The notes under the pieces: model-generated | What the model was told of the DNA's origin: nothing | Seen by the model: only the letters and a program-made list of their open reading frames with translations | Databases searched by the model: none | Shown: piece by piece, positions 7,651 to 16,095 of the stretch | How the letters are laid out: the number at the start of each line of letters is the position of its first letter | Numbering within the stretch: the first letter of the stretch is position 1 | Source: Mycobacterium sp. | GTDB taxonomy: Bacteria; Actinomycetota; Actinomycetes; Mycobacteriales; Mycobacteriaceae | Assembly: GCA_003987775.1 (NCBI GenBank) | Contig: RXJD01000009.1 | Location: 124,001-188,000, forward strand | Length of the DNA: 64,000 nt | Direction: 5' to 3' | Program-made: the position numbers and the translations under genes

Positions 7651-8576
7651 GCCTTCGAGCGTGACCGCCGAATCCGCTGAAACACGTTCACGACGGCCAG
7701 GACGAGCGCTCCGACCACCGATCCGACCACCGCAGACATCGCGGTGTTGACCAACCAGCCCAGGACGGCACCCACTCCCTGCACCGCGTGATGGGCCCAT
7801 TCCTCAGCGTGGTGCACCAGGCCGTAGGGCATGTGCCAGCCCAGGTGGTCGGCGCCCATCAGCAGGATGTGTCCGCCCACCCACAGCATCGCCACCGTCC
7901 CCACCACCGACAGCACCGCCAGCAGTTTGGGCATCCCGGTCACCAGGGCACGGCCCACCGCCCTGCCGACCCGGGACGAGGTCTTGGCGAGGTGCAGACC
8001 GACGTCGTCCATCTTCACGATGCCCCCGACGACGCCGTAGACCGCGACCGTGATCACCAGCGCAACGACGATCAGAATCACCAGTCGCGGCACGAACGCC
8101 AGGCTCGCGACCTCGTTGAGCGCGATCACCATGATCTCGGCGGAGAGGATGAAATCGGTGCGGATTGCGCCGGCCACCACATGACGCTCGTTCTCCGGCT
8201 GGTCGTCTTCGTCGTCGTGACCGCGCAGGCTGCTCCAAACCTTCTCGGCGCCTTCGTAACACAGGTACGTGGCGCCGAGCATCAGGATCGGGCTGAGTAG
8301 CCACGGCGCGAACTGGCTGAGCAACATCGCACCGGGCAGGATGAACAGCAGCTTGTTGCGTAGTGATCCCAGCGCGATGCGCTTGATGATCGGCAGCTCA
8401 CGCTCGGCGGAGATTCCGTCGACGAATTGCGGCGTCACCGCCGTGTCGTCGATGACCACTCCGGCGGCCTTCGCTGTCGCACGTCCCGCCGCGGGGCCCA
8501 CGCCGTTGAGCGAGCCGGCGGTCAGCCGAGCGAGCGTCGCCACGTCGTCGAGAAGGCCGAACAGACCCGCGCTCAT
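7647..8576 (-). CDS. DUF808 family inner-membrane protein (YedI-like)
   Basis: A 309-residue protein with the DUF808 start (SAGLFGLLDDVATLARLTAGS), the invariant GVVIDDTAVTPQFVDGI, and RELPIIKRIALGSLRNKLL. Hydrophobic spans follow at about residues 85-110, 165-195, 220-245 and 275-300, with AIRTDFILSAEIMVIAL between them. Related proteins (E. coli YedI) are integral membrane proteins of unknown function. A 61-bp gap separates it from the upstream tocopherol-cyclase-like gene on the same strand. Confidence 0.9.
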   Translation of the reverse strand: MSAGLFGLLDDVATLARLTAGSLNGVGPAAGRATAKAAGVVIDDTAVTPQFVDGISAERELPIIKRIALGSLRNKLLFILPGAMLLSQFAPWLLSPILMLGATYLCYEGAEKVWSSLRGHDDEDDQPENERHVVAGAIRTDFILSAEIMVIALNEVASLAFVPRLVILIVVALVITVAVYGVVGGIVKMDDVGLHLAKTSSRVGRAVGRALVTGMPKLLAVLSVVGTVAMLWVGGHILLMGADHLGWHMPYGLVHHAEEWAHHAVQGVGAVLGWLVNTAMSAVVGSVVGALVLAVVNVFQRIRRSRSKA

Positions 8577-8637
8577 GGCGTCTGCCTCATGGCGTTGCAG
8601 CGTACCGGGCTGCGCGCCGATCGGCTCATCACTGCGC

Positions 8638-9672
8638 TCATGAGGGGGGCCGGCTGCCGACCTCGAGGCCGGCCAATGTCGAAGTGCCCTCGAAGATCAC
8701 GCGACCCCATTCCCGCACCCGGCAGTGCAGCGTGCCGGCCAGATATTCGTAGTCGGTGTCGATGTTGCGGCGCTCGGCCGGCAGAGGCACGGGCAACACG
8801 TGCGGCCCGTCCGGTGTGCCATGGCCCTCGAGTTCGACGCGGTACCGCAGGGTGCGGGCGTCGATGTGCCACCGCCGCACGTCACAGCTGGACGACACCA
8901 AAGCGGGCGGAGTGATGCGTAGGACCCGATCACCAAGTCGCACAACGACTCCTGTGACATCCCGGTTGAGGGGACCGAGCTCGAGCAGACCGCCGGAGAA
9001 CGCCACCGAGACGTCGTCGTCGCCGAAGTCGTGCGCCTGTCCCCACCACCACCGCAGCGGAAAGCCGGCTCCCCAATTTCGCTCGCAGTACAAGGCGGCG
9101 TCGGTGAATTCCCAACGCTGGTCTTGGTGCGTCACGGTGCCGGAGGCTTTGCCCCCCAGTCGGTACGGGTGCCAGTACTGGTTGAGGAACGGTACCGAGG
9201 AGAACACTCCACCGCCGCCGAACGGCTTGGGCCACTGATAGGGATCGTGAAACTTCAGGTCGACCGCGGTGTCGCCGAGAACCATCCTCAGGCGTTCTGT
9301 GCTCGCGTCGATCACGTTCCCGTCCGACTCCGCCTGCACGCTGAACCGCGCTTGACTCGCCGTCACACCCTCGACCGCGGCAGAACGCACCACCCCACCC
9401 GGGTGCAGCGCGATCGCAGCCGTCGACCAGTCGCCGTCGGACTGCCGGTTCGCGCTGCACAGAGCCACCACCACGCGCCCCTCGGCCCGGTCGGACAGCC
9501 GCCAGAACCAGCCCTCCATCTCAGTGCCGTGCGACGGGACCGGATCCCCGAACGGCACGTCGGCGCCCGTCCGTCGATACAGCGACACCAGGCGGGAAAG
9601 CAGACCACTCACACCCCCTTGGTACCCCACCGGCGGCCGGTATGAACGCGCAAGCCCGAGCCCACTCCCCAC
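8638..9672 (-). CDS. Tocopherol-cyclase-like protein
   Basis: A 344-residue protein whose sequence follows the tocopherol cyclase family (PF14249): GTEMEGWFWRLSD at the start of the domain, FHDPYQWPKPFGG, SVPFLNQYWHPYRLGGKASGTV, and YCERNWGAGFPLRWWWGQAHDF, with alternating beta-strand pattern throughout. Plant members cyclise prenylquinols; bacterial members are uncharacterised, so lipid binding or cyclisation is inferred. The start could lie downstream of 9672 because the first 17 residues look unlike the family. It is divergent from a TetR gene. Confidence 0.75.
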   Translation of the reverse strand: MGSGLGLARSYRPPVGYQGGVSGLLSRLVSLYRRTGADVPFGDPVPSHGTEMEGWFWRLSDRAEGRVVVALCSANRQSDGDWSTAAIALHPGGVVRSAAVEGVTASQARFSVQAESDGNVIDASTERLRMVLGDTAVDLKFHDPYQWPKPFGGGGVFSSVPFLNQYWHPYRLGGKASGTVTHQDQRWEFTDAALYCERNWGAGFPLRWWWGQAHDFGDDDVSVAFSGGLLELGPLNRDVTGVVVRLGDRVLRITPPALVSSSCDVRRWHIDARTLRYRVELEGHGTPDGPHVLPVPLPAERRNIDTDYEYLAGTLHCRVREWGRVIFEGTSTLAGLEVGSRPPS

Positions 9673-9700
9673 CCGCTCGCTCTGCCAATTTGAGATAACG

Positions 9701-9729
9701 TTGACATTTGAATACTGTCGTCATCTAAT
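9701..9729 (+). promoter_or_regulatory. Sigma-70-type promoter for the TetR/PaaK-like operon
   Basis: TTGACA at 9701-9706 and TCTAAT at 9724-9729 are separated by 17 bp, close to the housekeeping consensus. Transcription would start at about 9736-9737, on or next to the ATG at 9737, which predicts a leaderless mRNA, a common arrangement in mycobacteria. Confidence 0.6.
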
Positions 9730-9736
9730 TGCCCTT

Positions 9737-10351
9737 ATGCCTCGTTTGAGCAGAGCAGAGCAGGTCGAGCGCAATCGGGAAGCGGTGTTGTCCGCGGCGC
9801 AGCGGGTGTTCGTCGCCCGCGGCTATGCCGGCGCCACGTTGGAGGCCATCGCCGACGAAGCCGGCTTCTCCCGGGGTGTCGTCTACTCGCAGTTCGGCAG
9901 CAAAGCGGACATGTTCTTCGCGCTGCTCGATCGCCGGATCGACAAGCGAGCCGCCGAGAACGAGCGAATTGCCAAAGAGTTCGCCGGCGCCGACGGATTG
10001 CGCCGATTGATGAGCGCGGCCCAGCAGGACGCGGCTGCCGAACCCGGATGGCCTCATCTGCTGGTGGAATTCCGCGCGCTGGCCATGCGCGACCCCGACC
10101 TCAACCGGCGCTACGCCGAGTCGCATACCCGCACCGTCGACGGTATCGCCGAGGCACTGGAGCGTCTGTACGAACCAACCGGCCTGCGGCCGCCCGTTCC
10201 GTTCCGCTCGATCGCGGAGTTTTTCCAGGCAGGTGCCGCCGGTGTAGCCCTGGAACGGGCCGCCAACCCCGATGCGCTTCCAGAGGAGGACATCGTGCGC
10301 CTGTCGGTTCGTGCGCTGGGACTGCCCGAGCAGGATCAGCAGCAGTCATGA
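9737..10351 (+). CDS. TetR-family transcriptional regulator
   Basis: A 204-residue regulator. The N-terminal helix-turn-helix spans about residues 12-60 (REAVLSAAQRVFVARGYAGATLEAIADEAGFSRGVVYSQFGSKADMF), followed by a helical ligand domain. ATG 9737 is at the predicted transcription start. The stop codon overlaps the ATG of the PaaK-like gene (ATGA), so the two are co-expressed and the ligand may be an acid or acyl-CoA handled by that enzyme. This last point is inference. Confidence 0.88.
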   Translation: MPRLSRAEQVERNREAVLSAAQRVFVARGYAGATLEAIADEAGFSRGVVYSQFGSKADMFFALLDRRIDKRAAENERIAKEFAGADGLRRLMSAAQQDAAAEPGWPHLLVEFRALAMRDPDLNRRYAESHTRTVDGIAEALERLYEPTGLRPPVPFRSIAEFFQAGAAGVALERAANPDALPEEDIVRLSVRALGLPEQDQQQS

Positions 10352-11739
10352 CCGGATGGCAGCACTTCCGCGACGATGTCGTCGATGCGGTGAACGGCAA
10401 CATGGTGGAGCACTTCAATCGGCGGCACTGGAGCGCGCAGCAGATTCACCAGACCCAGCGATCGGCCCTGCACGCCTTGATGTCGTACGCCGCCGAACAC
10501 TCCCCGTTCCACCGTGATCGCCTGCGCCACATCGACCTCGCCGCCCTCGACCCAATCGACCTCTCCGATGTACCGGTGATGACCAAGGCCGAGATGATGG
10601 CGGCGCTGGATCAGGTCTTCACCGACCGCCGGCTGTGTCGTCGCGACATCGAATCGGCAGTGGCGGCGACCCACGACCGGCCCATCCCCATCCTCGACGA
10701 GTTCGTCGCCCTGGCCACCGGCGGTTGTTCCGGCCATCGTGGGTTGTTTGTCTACGACCGACCGGGAATCGCGTCATTCATGTCCGCCGTCGCTCGGCCA
10801 CCCGTGGAATCGGAGCCCTCGCCCACAGCCGAGCGTCCCCGTATCGCAACGGTCACCGCACCGTCGGCCGTGCACGCAACGGGACTCACGATCGCGCTCA
10901 CCACTGGTGGCCGCACACCTGTGCACGCCGATCCCATTCCCGCCACGCTGCCGATCGACGTTATTGTCAGTCGCCTCAACGCCTTACAACCCGGGGAGTT
11001 GAGCGGGTATGCGAGCATGCTGGTTCGGCTGGCCGCCGAAGCCGATGCCGGTCGCCTGCGGATCGCCCCGACTCAGGTGACCTCGACCAGCGAAACGCTA
11101 CTGCCCGAAATGCGCTCGGCGGTGCGAGAAGCGTTCGGGGTAACCGTGTTTGACAGCTTCGGCTCAACTGAGGGCCTGGTGGGCAAGGCCGGCCCGGACA
11201 GCGACGTGCTCGTCTTCAACACCGATATGTGCATCGTGGAACTCGTCGACGCCGACAACAGACCCGTGCCTCCTGACGCGCCGTCCGCCAAGGTGCTGGT
11301 GACCAACCTCTACAACTTCGTCCAACCGCTGATCCGCTATGAGCTCACCGACTCATTCGTGCGCCAGCCGGATGCCGTCGAACATGGGTACCTGAGAGCC
11401 CGGGTGCGGGGTCGCAGCGACGACTCGCTGCACTACCGGGATGCCACTATTCACCCGATCTCGATCCGCTCGGTCATGGTTCACAACCCACAGGTCGTGG
11501 ACTACCAGATACATCAAACCGACTGCGGTATCGACGTTTTGGTGGAATCCGCCGGCGATATCGACCGCGGCGGGCTGTCGGACCGGCTGCGCCAAGCACT
11601 GAGCGACGCGGGCCTGAGCCGGCCCGTCGTCACCGTTCACTGCGTCGACAGCATCGAACGGCACCCGGTCAGCGGCAAGTTCCGCCGCTTCGTCCCTGCC
11701 GCCCAGCCCTACCCGGCGGTGGCGGATTCCTCCAAGTAA
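10348..11739 (+). CDS. Phenylacetate-CoA-ligase-like (PaaK/F390-synthetase family) protein
   Basis: A 463-residue member of the ANL adenylating superfamily. It has the PaaK-type N-terminus (LHALMSYAAEHSPFHRDRL), a Gly/Ser-rich segment in the phosphate-loop position (ATGGCSGHRGLFVYD), SGYASMLVRLAAEA, TSETLLPEMRSAVREAFGVTVFDSFGSTEG (adenine-binding region) and NFVQPLIRYELTD. A Lys in HPVSGKFRRFVP near the C-terminus could be catalytic. Substrate unknown. It overlaps the TetR gene by 4 bp and its 3' end overlaps the convergent TetR gene by 31 bp. Confidence 0.78.
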   Translation: MTGWQHFRDDVVDAVNGNMVEHFNRRHWSAQQIHQTQRSALHALMSYAAEHSPFHRDRLRHIDLAALDPIDLSDVPVMTKAEMMAALDQVFTDRRLCRRDIESAVAATHDRPIPILDEFVALATGGCSGHRGLFVYDRPGIASFMSAVARPPVESEPSPTAERPRIATVTAPSAVHATGLTIALTTGGRTPVHADPIPATLPIDVIVSRLNALQPGELSGYASMLVRLAAEADAGRLRIAPTQVTSTSETLLPEMRSAVREAFGVTVFDSFGSTEGLVGKAGPDSDVLVFNTDMCIVELVDADNRPVPPDAPSAKVLVTNLYNFVQPLIRYELTDSFVRQPDAVEHGYLRARVRGRSDDSLHYRDATIHPISIRSVMVHNPQVVDYQIHQTDCGIDVLVESAGDIDRGGLSDRLRQALSDAGLSRPVVTVHCVDSIERHPVSGKFRRFVPAAQPYPAVADSSK

Positions 11740-12350
11740 GCCACGATCGCGTTGGTCAGCCCCCGTCGCGCCTCGTCGAGGTCGGCGTAACTGCCCAGTT
11801 GCCGTTCCGAAACCAGGCCGCGCATCGCACCCGGGATCAGCGTCGCGATCTCGCGGACGCGCTGCGGATCGACCTGCAGATCGGCGAACGCCTTCTGACA
11901 CGTCGCGTGCCAACCCTGGCCCCACGACCGCAATTCCGCCGCGGTGCGCGGGTACAGCCGATCCAGTTCGCTGGGTTCACGTGGCAAGGCGGCGCGCAGG
12001 TTCTCGATCGCCCGCGAGTCAGGTGCTGTCAGTCCGTCATACAGGGTGTCGATGATCTCGGCGACCCGCTCCTGCAACGACGCACCGGTATCGGGGTTGG
12101 CGAACACATTGGCCCGCCGCTGCGCGGTGTGGTGCAGCACCGCCGCCCAGAACCCGTCGGCATCCCCGAACTGGTATTGCACTGTGCCCCAGGTGACCCC
12201 GATCTGTTTGGCGATCCGATTCGCTGAGACCGCGCCGGGATCTCCGGACGCGAGTGCGGTCACAGCGGCCTGCAGCATGGCCTCCCGGGTGGCCAGGCCG
12301 CGCTTGTTGGCCCTGCGATTCGCGCTGTCCGCCACTGCCATGTCCCGCAT
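11709..12350 (-). CDS. TetR-family regulator of the Rieske oxygenase operon
   Basis: A 213-residue TetR protein: KRGLATREAMLQAAVTALASGDPGAVSANRIAKQIGVTWGTVQYQFGDADGFWAAVL gives the helix-turn-helix at about residues 16-70. It is divergent from the Rieske gene with 84 bp between starts, and that gap contains a perfect TCTATGA-N5-TCATAGA dyad, the likely shared operator. Local repressor role inferred from the arrangement. Confidence 0.88.
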   Translation of the reverse strand: MRDMAVADSANRRANKRGLATREAMLQAAVTALASGDPGAVSANRIAKQIGVTWGTVQYQFGDADGFWAAVLHHTAQRRANVFANPDTGASLQERVAEIIDTLYDGLTAPDSRAIENLRAALPREPSELDRLYPRTAAELRSWGQGWHATCQKAFADLQVDPQRVREIATLIPGAMRGLVSERQLGSYADLDEARRGLTNAIVAYLEESATAG

Positions 12351-12382
12351 CGTAACGCGCTAAACGCGGTTTCGTTGACTCA

Positions 12383-12401
12383 TCTATGACTTTTTCATAG
12401 A
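12383..12401. promoter_or_regulatory. Operator dyad between TetR and Rieske genes
   Basis: TCTATGA (12383-12389) and TCATAGA (12395-12401) form perfect 7-bp inverted arms around a 5-bp spacer. A TTGACT -35-like hexamer lies at 12375-12380 and a TAGAGT -10-like hexamer at 12398-12403, so a bound repressor would block the promoter of the Rieske operon. Confidence 0.6.
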
Positions 12402-12434
12402 GTGCTTGATGATCGGATCGAGAGGACCGCATGC

Positions 12435-13463
12435 ATGGCGAAGCCGCCTTTGTCGATGAAACCCACCGGCTGGTTTCAGGTCGCGTGGTCCGACGAGATC
12501 GGCGTCGGCGCTGTTCACACCATGAAGTACTTCGACCAGGAACTGATCGCCTGGCGCGCCGACTCCGGTCGGCTCACGGTGATGAACGCCTACTGCGAGC
12601 ACCTGGGCGCCCATCTCGGCTACGGCGGCAAGGTCGTCGGCGAAGTGCTGCAATGCCCGTTCCACGGCTGGCAGTGGAGCCAACAGGGCCGCAACGTCTG
12701 CATCCCGTATCAGGACCGCCCCAACAAGGGGCGCCGCATACGCACCTATCCCGTGGTGGAGCGCAATGACTCGGTGTACATCTGGCACGACATCGAGGGC
12801 CGCGCACCGTTTTTCGAAGCACCCGACATCTTCGCCGACTTCGGCGACGGCCGTTCGCGCGCCGACTACTACCCGCAGCAACGACTCTTCCAACCGGGGT
12901 TGGAGTTGCACCCGCAGTACGTGCTGGAGAACGGTGTCGACTTCGCCCACTTCAAGTACGTCCACAACACGCCGATCGTCCCGATCTTCACCCGGCACGA
13001 CTTCGACGAACCGGTGTCCTACGTCGACTTCACCATCACCTTCGAAGGTGACGACCAGCAGAGCATCGAGGATGTCCGCAGCGGCGTCGAGGCGATCAAC
13101 GGCGGACTCGGGGTGGCCGTCACCCGCAGCTGGGGCATGGTCGACAACCGCACCATCTCGGCGATCACGCCGGTCGACGAGCGCACGTCCGACGTCCGGT
13201 TCATGGTCTACATCGGCCGGGTTACCGGCAGGGACGACGAACGCGCCGAAACCAAGGCCCGCATGTTCGGCGAGGAGGTGATCCGGCAGTTCTCCCAGGA
13301 CGTGCACATCTGGTCGCACCAGCGCTATTCCGATCCACCCGCCCTGGCGAACGCGGAGTACGAGGGGTTCACCGCGATCCGCAACTGGGCCAAGAAGTTC
13401 TATCCCGATGGAAAGGGCGGCACCGCCGCCGAACTCAGCAACTCCGGAAAGGCACCCGCATGA
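12435..13463 (+). CDS. Rieske [2Fe-2S] non-heme iron oxygenase, KshA-like terminal oxygenase
   Basis: A 342-residue oxygenase component. The Rieske cluster ligands are CEHLGAH and CPFHGW (CxH...CxxH). The mononuclear iron site follows at about residue 173: ENGVDFAHFKYVH with the typical Asp and two His. Overall length and the KPTGWFQVAWSDEI start match the KshA (3-ketosteroid 9-alpha-hydroxylase) group. No reductase (KshB-like) is adjacent. ATG 12435 is preceded by GAGAGGA. The stop overlaps the next ATG by 4 bp. A steroid or other polycyclic substrate is plausible but not proven. Confidence 0.85.
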   Translation: MAKPPLSMKPTGWFQVAWSDEIGVGAVHTMKYFDQELIAWRADSGRLTVMNAYCEHLGAHLGYGGKVVGEVLQCPFHGWQWSQQGRNVCIPYQDRPNKGRRIRTYPVVERNDSVYIWHDIEGRAPFFEAPDIFADFGDGRSRADYYPQQRLFQPGLELHPQYVLENGVDFAHFKYVHNTPIVPIFTRHDFDEPVSYVDFTITFEGDDQQSIEDVRSGVEAINGGLGVAVTRSWGMVDNRTISAITPVDERTSDVRFMVYIGRVTGRDDERAETKARMFGEEVIRQFSQDVHIWSHQRYSDPPALANAEYEGFTAIRNWAKKFYPDGKGGTAAELSNSGKAPA

Positions 13464-14539
13464 CGTCCCCGATCAAGGTCTTCCAGGTCGCCACCGGCAA
13501 CGTCGGCTCCGAGATGATCAAGCGCATCGCCGCCCATCCGGACCTGGAACTCGTGGGAGTGCACTGTTACTCATCGGAGAAGGTCGGCCGCGACGTCGGC
13601 GAGCTGGTCGGACTGGCGCCCAACGGCGTCACGGCGACCGGCAGCGTCGAGGAGATCATCGCCGCGAAGCCCGATGTGCTGACATTTCACGGCGTGTTCC
13701 CCGACGAGGACCTCTACGTGAAAGTGCTTGAGGCCGGCATCAATATCGTGACCACCGCGGACTGGATCACCGGCTGGCACCGCGACCGCAACCATCCGCA
13801 CCACTCCGGCAAACCGGTCACCCAGCTACTGGCCGAGGCCTGCGCGAAGGGCGGCTCGACGTTCTACGGGACAGGCATGAACCCCGGCGTCAACCAGATC
13901 CTCGGCGTGGTGTGTTCGGCCGACGTGGCCGCGATCGAGAATGTCACCACCATCGAGTCGGTCGACGTGTCGTGCCATCACTCCAAGGACACCTGGATCG
14001 AGGTGGGTTACGGCTTGCCCGTTGATGATCCGTCCATCCCGGCAAAGTTGGAGAAGTACACCCGCGTCTTCGCCGACAGCGTGCTGATGATGGCCGACTG
14101 CTTCGCCCTGCAACTCGACGAGGTGAAGTTCGGTTACGAACTCGGCGCCTGCACCAAGGACGTCGACCTGGGCTGGTACACCCTGCCCAAGGGCTCGCTG
14201 GGCGGCAACTACATCAAGTACCAGGGCATGGTGGATGGCGTCCCCCGGGTCGAGACGCACCTCGAATGGCAGATGACTCCGCACACCGACCCCAGCTGGG
14301 ATATCAAGGGCTGCTACATCACTCAGATCAAGGGCGACCCGTGCATCTACAACAAGCACATGATCTTCCCCAAGCCCGGCGTCGATCTGTCGAACCCGGA
14401 CAACTTCGCATCCATCGGCATGACAGTCACCGGGTTGCCGGCCCTGAATTCGATCAAGTCGGTGGTCGCCGCTCCCCCAGGGCTGATCACCAGTGCCGAC
14501 CTGCCACTGCGCGCGTTCGCGGGCCGGTTCGCGATCTAG
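13460..14539 (+). CDS. DapB-fold NAD(P)-dependent dehydrogenase, paralogue 1
   Basis: A 359-residue protein with an N-terminal Rossmann domain (VFQVATGNVGSEMIKRI) and conserved YGTGMNPGVNQILGV at about residue 135. This matches the dihydrodipicolinate-reductase-like group related to 2,4-diaminopentanoate dehydrogenase, found in many mycobacterial catabolic clusters. It overlaps the Rieske gene by 4 bp and is followed with no gap by a paralogue, implying one operon and perhaps a heteromer or successive steps. True substrate unknown. Confidence 0.78.
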   Translation: MTSPIKVFQVATGNVGSEMIKRIAAHPDLELVGVHCYSSEKVGRDVGELVGLAPNGVTATGSVEEIIAAKPDVLTFHGVFPDEDLYVKVLEAGINIVTTADWITGWHRDRNHPHHSGKPVTQLLAEACAKGGSTFYGTGMNPGVNQILGVVCSADVAAIENVTTIESVDVSCHHSKDTWIEVGYGLPVDDPSIPAKLEKYTRVFADSVLMMADCFALQLDEVKFGYELGACTKDVDLGWYTLPKGSLGGNYIKYQGMVDGVPRVETHLEWQMTPHTDPSWDIKGCYITQIKGDPCIYNKHMIFPKPGVDLSNPDNFASIGMTVTGLPALNSIKSVVAAPPGLITSADLPLRAFAGRFAI

Positions 14540-15622
14540 ATGCTCCGCGTCATCGCCTGGGGCACCGGCGCCGTGGGCCGTGAGATGCTCACGGCCATCA
14601 TCGATCACCGCCACGACATGCGCATCGTCGGCGCCCGGGTCTATTCAGCGGACAAGAACGGTGTCGACGTCGGCACGCTGGCCGGCCGGGATCCCATCGG
14701 CGTCGCCGCCACCACCGACGTCGACGACATCCTGGCTCTCGACGCCGATTGCGTGCTGTACACGCCCCGCCTGGCCCGCCTTGACGAGGTGTGCGCCCTG
14801 CTGGCGAGTGGCAAAAACGTTGTCACGACGGCCTTTCTGTTCCACCCGCACCGCATCACGCCCGCCGACCGGGACCGGCTGGCGACGGCGTGTCAGACCG
14901 GCGGAACCTCGATACACGGCAGCGGACTCAATCCCGGCAACCTGTCGGGCGTCCTGCCCCTGGCCCTGTCCGGGATGAGCCGCACCATCGACAAGATCAC
15001 CCTGCAGGAACGCGCGGACTGGTCGGTGTACGAAAGCACCTCGATCACGTTCGACAACATGGCTTTCGGTCAGCCGGTCGATCGGATCAGCCCCACCGCA
15101 AGCGAATTCCTGGCCTTCAACAGCTCGATCTTCGAGAATCAGGTCTGGTTCCTCGCCGACGAGTTGAACGCCGGCATCGACGAGGTGGTCACGGCGGTCG
15201 AAGCGGTGCCCGCCCGGGAGGACCATCAAATCTTCGAGCACCTGCTGCGCGCCGGAACCACCGCCGGTCAACGCTGGACATGGTCGGGCCGGCGCGGCGG
15301 AGAGACGCTGATCGAGATCGAGGCGTTGTGGACGGTCGGCGGCGAGTATCCGCCGCACTGGCCCAAACCCGAGCACGGCTGGACGCTGACCATCGAGGGC
15401 GACCCATCCATGCGAGCCCACTTCTTCGCGCTGGCCAGCTTCACCCGGGCTGCCGACATGGCCGAGCATGTCCGATCGGCCAGCGTCGCCACCGCCATGC
15501 AGGTGCTCAACGCCGTGCCGGCGGTGTGCGCTGCCGCGGCCGGGTTCGCGACCAGTGCCGTCCTGCCACTTGTACGCAGCCACACAGGGTTTGGGAACTC
15601 AGCCGTCCGTCTCGACGACTAA
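14540..15622 (+). CDS. DapB-fold NAD(P)-dependent dehydrogenase, paralogue 2
   Basis: A 360-residue homologue of the preceding gene. The Rossmann loop is AWGTGAVGREMLTAI, and IHGSGLNPGNLSGVLPLA replaces the YGTGMNPGVNQ segment of paralogue 1. ATG 14540 directly follows the TAG of the upstream gene, so translation is coupled. The last 24 bp overlap the convergent universal-stress gene. Sequence differences along the whole length indicate an old duplication with divergence in function. Confidence 0.75.
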   Translation: MLRVIAWGTGAVGREMLTAIIDHRHDMRIVGARVYSADKNGVDVGTLAGRDPIGVAATTDVDDILALDADCVLYTPRLARLDEVCALLASGKNVVTTAFLFHPHRITPADRDRLATACQTGGTSIHGSGLNPGNLSGVLPLALSGMSRTIDKITLQERADWSVYESTSITFDNMAFGQPVDRISPTASEFLAFNSSIFENQVWFLADELNAGIDEVVTAVEAVPAREDHQIFEHLLRAGTTAGQRWTWSGRRGGETLIEIEALWTVGGEYPPHWPKPEHGWTLTIEGDPSMRAHFFALASFTRAADMAEHVRSASVATAMQVLNAVPAVCAAAAGFATSAVLPLVRSHTGFGNSAVRLDD

Positions 15623-16051
15623 CACCTCGGTCTTCGCCTTGCGTTCGACCGCCTTCGGGACCGATCCGATGACCTTGCCGACGATCGAATTGGCGCCGAC
15701 GTTGCCGACCACCAACAGGTCGGCGTTGACGTCTTCGGCCAACTGCACCAGCGCGTCCACCGGCGCGCCTTCCACGGCGCGCTCCTCGACATCGGAGGCT
15801 CCGGCCTCCTTGGCCCGGTCGGCCGCGGCCCGCAGCATGTCATAGACGGGTGCGTTGCCCTGAGTGCGGTATTCCACGGTACGAAGCTGATCCGGGTCCG
15901 TGCCGCCCCGGTCACCCTCCCCGTCGAGGAACGCCGAAGCCACGATCAGCTTCGCCCCGGATTCGGCCGCAATCGCCGCAGCGCGATCGACCGCGCGGAA
16001 CGACGTATCCGACCCGTCAGTGCCGACTACCACGACCTGGTATTTGCCCAT
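15599..16051 (-). CDS. Single-domain universal stress protein
   Basis: A 150-residue UspA-fold protein: YQVVVVGTDGSDTSFRAVDRA at the N-terminus, ADLLVVGNVGANSIVGKVIGSVPKAVERKAKTEVLVV at the C-terminus with the G-x2-G-x9-G(S) ATP-binding pattern. It is therefore likely an ATP-binding type. It overlaps the 3' end of the catabolic operon on the other strand and has no visible DosR box upstream. Confidence 0.9.
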   Translation of the reverse strand: MGKYQVVVVGTDGSDTSFRAVDRAAAIAAESGAKLIVASAFLDGEGDRGGTDPDQLRTVEYRTQGNAPVYDMLRAAADRAKEAGASDVEERAVEGAPVDALVQLAEDVNADLLVVGNVGANSIVGKVIGSVPKAVERKAKTEVLVVETDG

Positions 16052-16095
16052 ACCAGGTATCTAGCCGTCGTCGGCGCAAATCAAACCCCTCGGCG

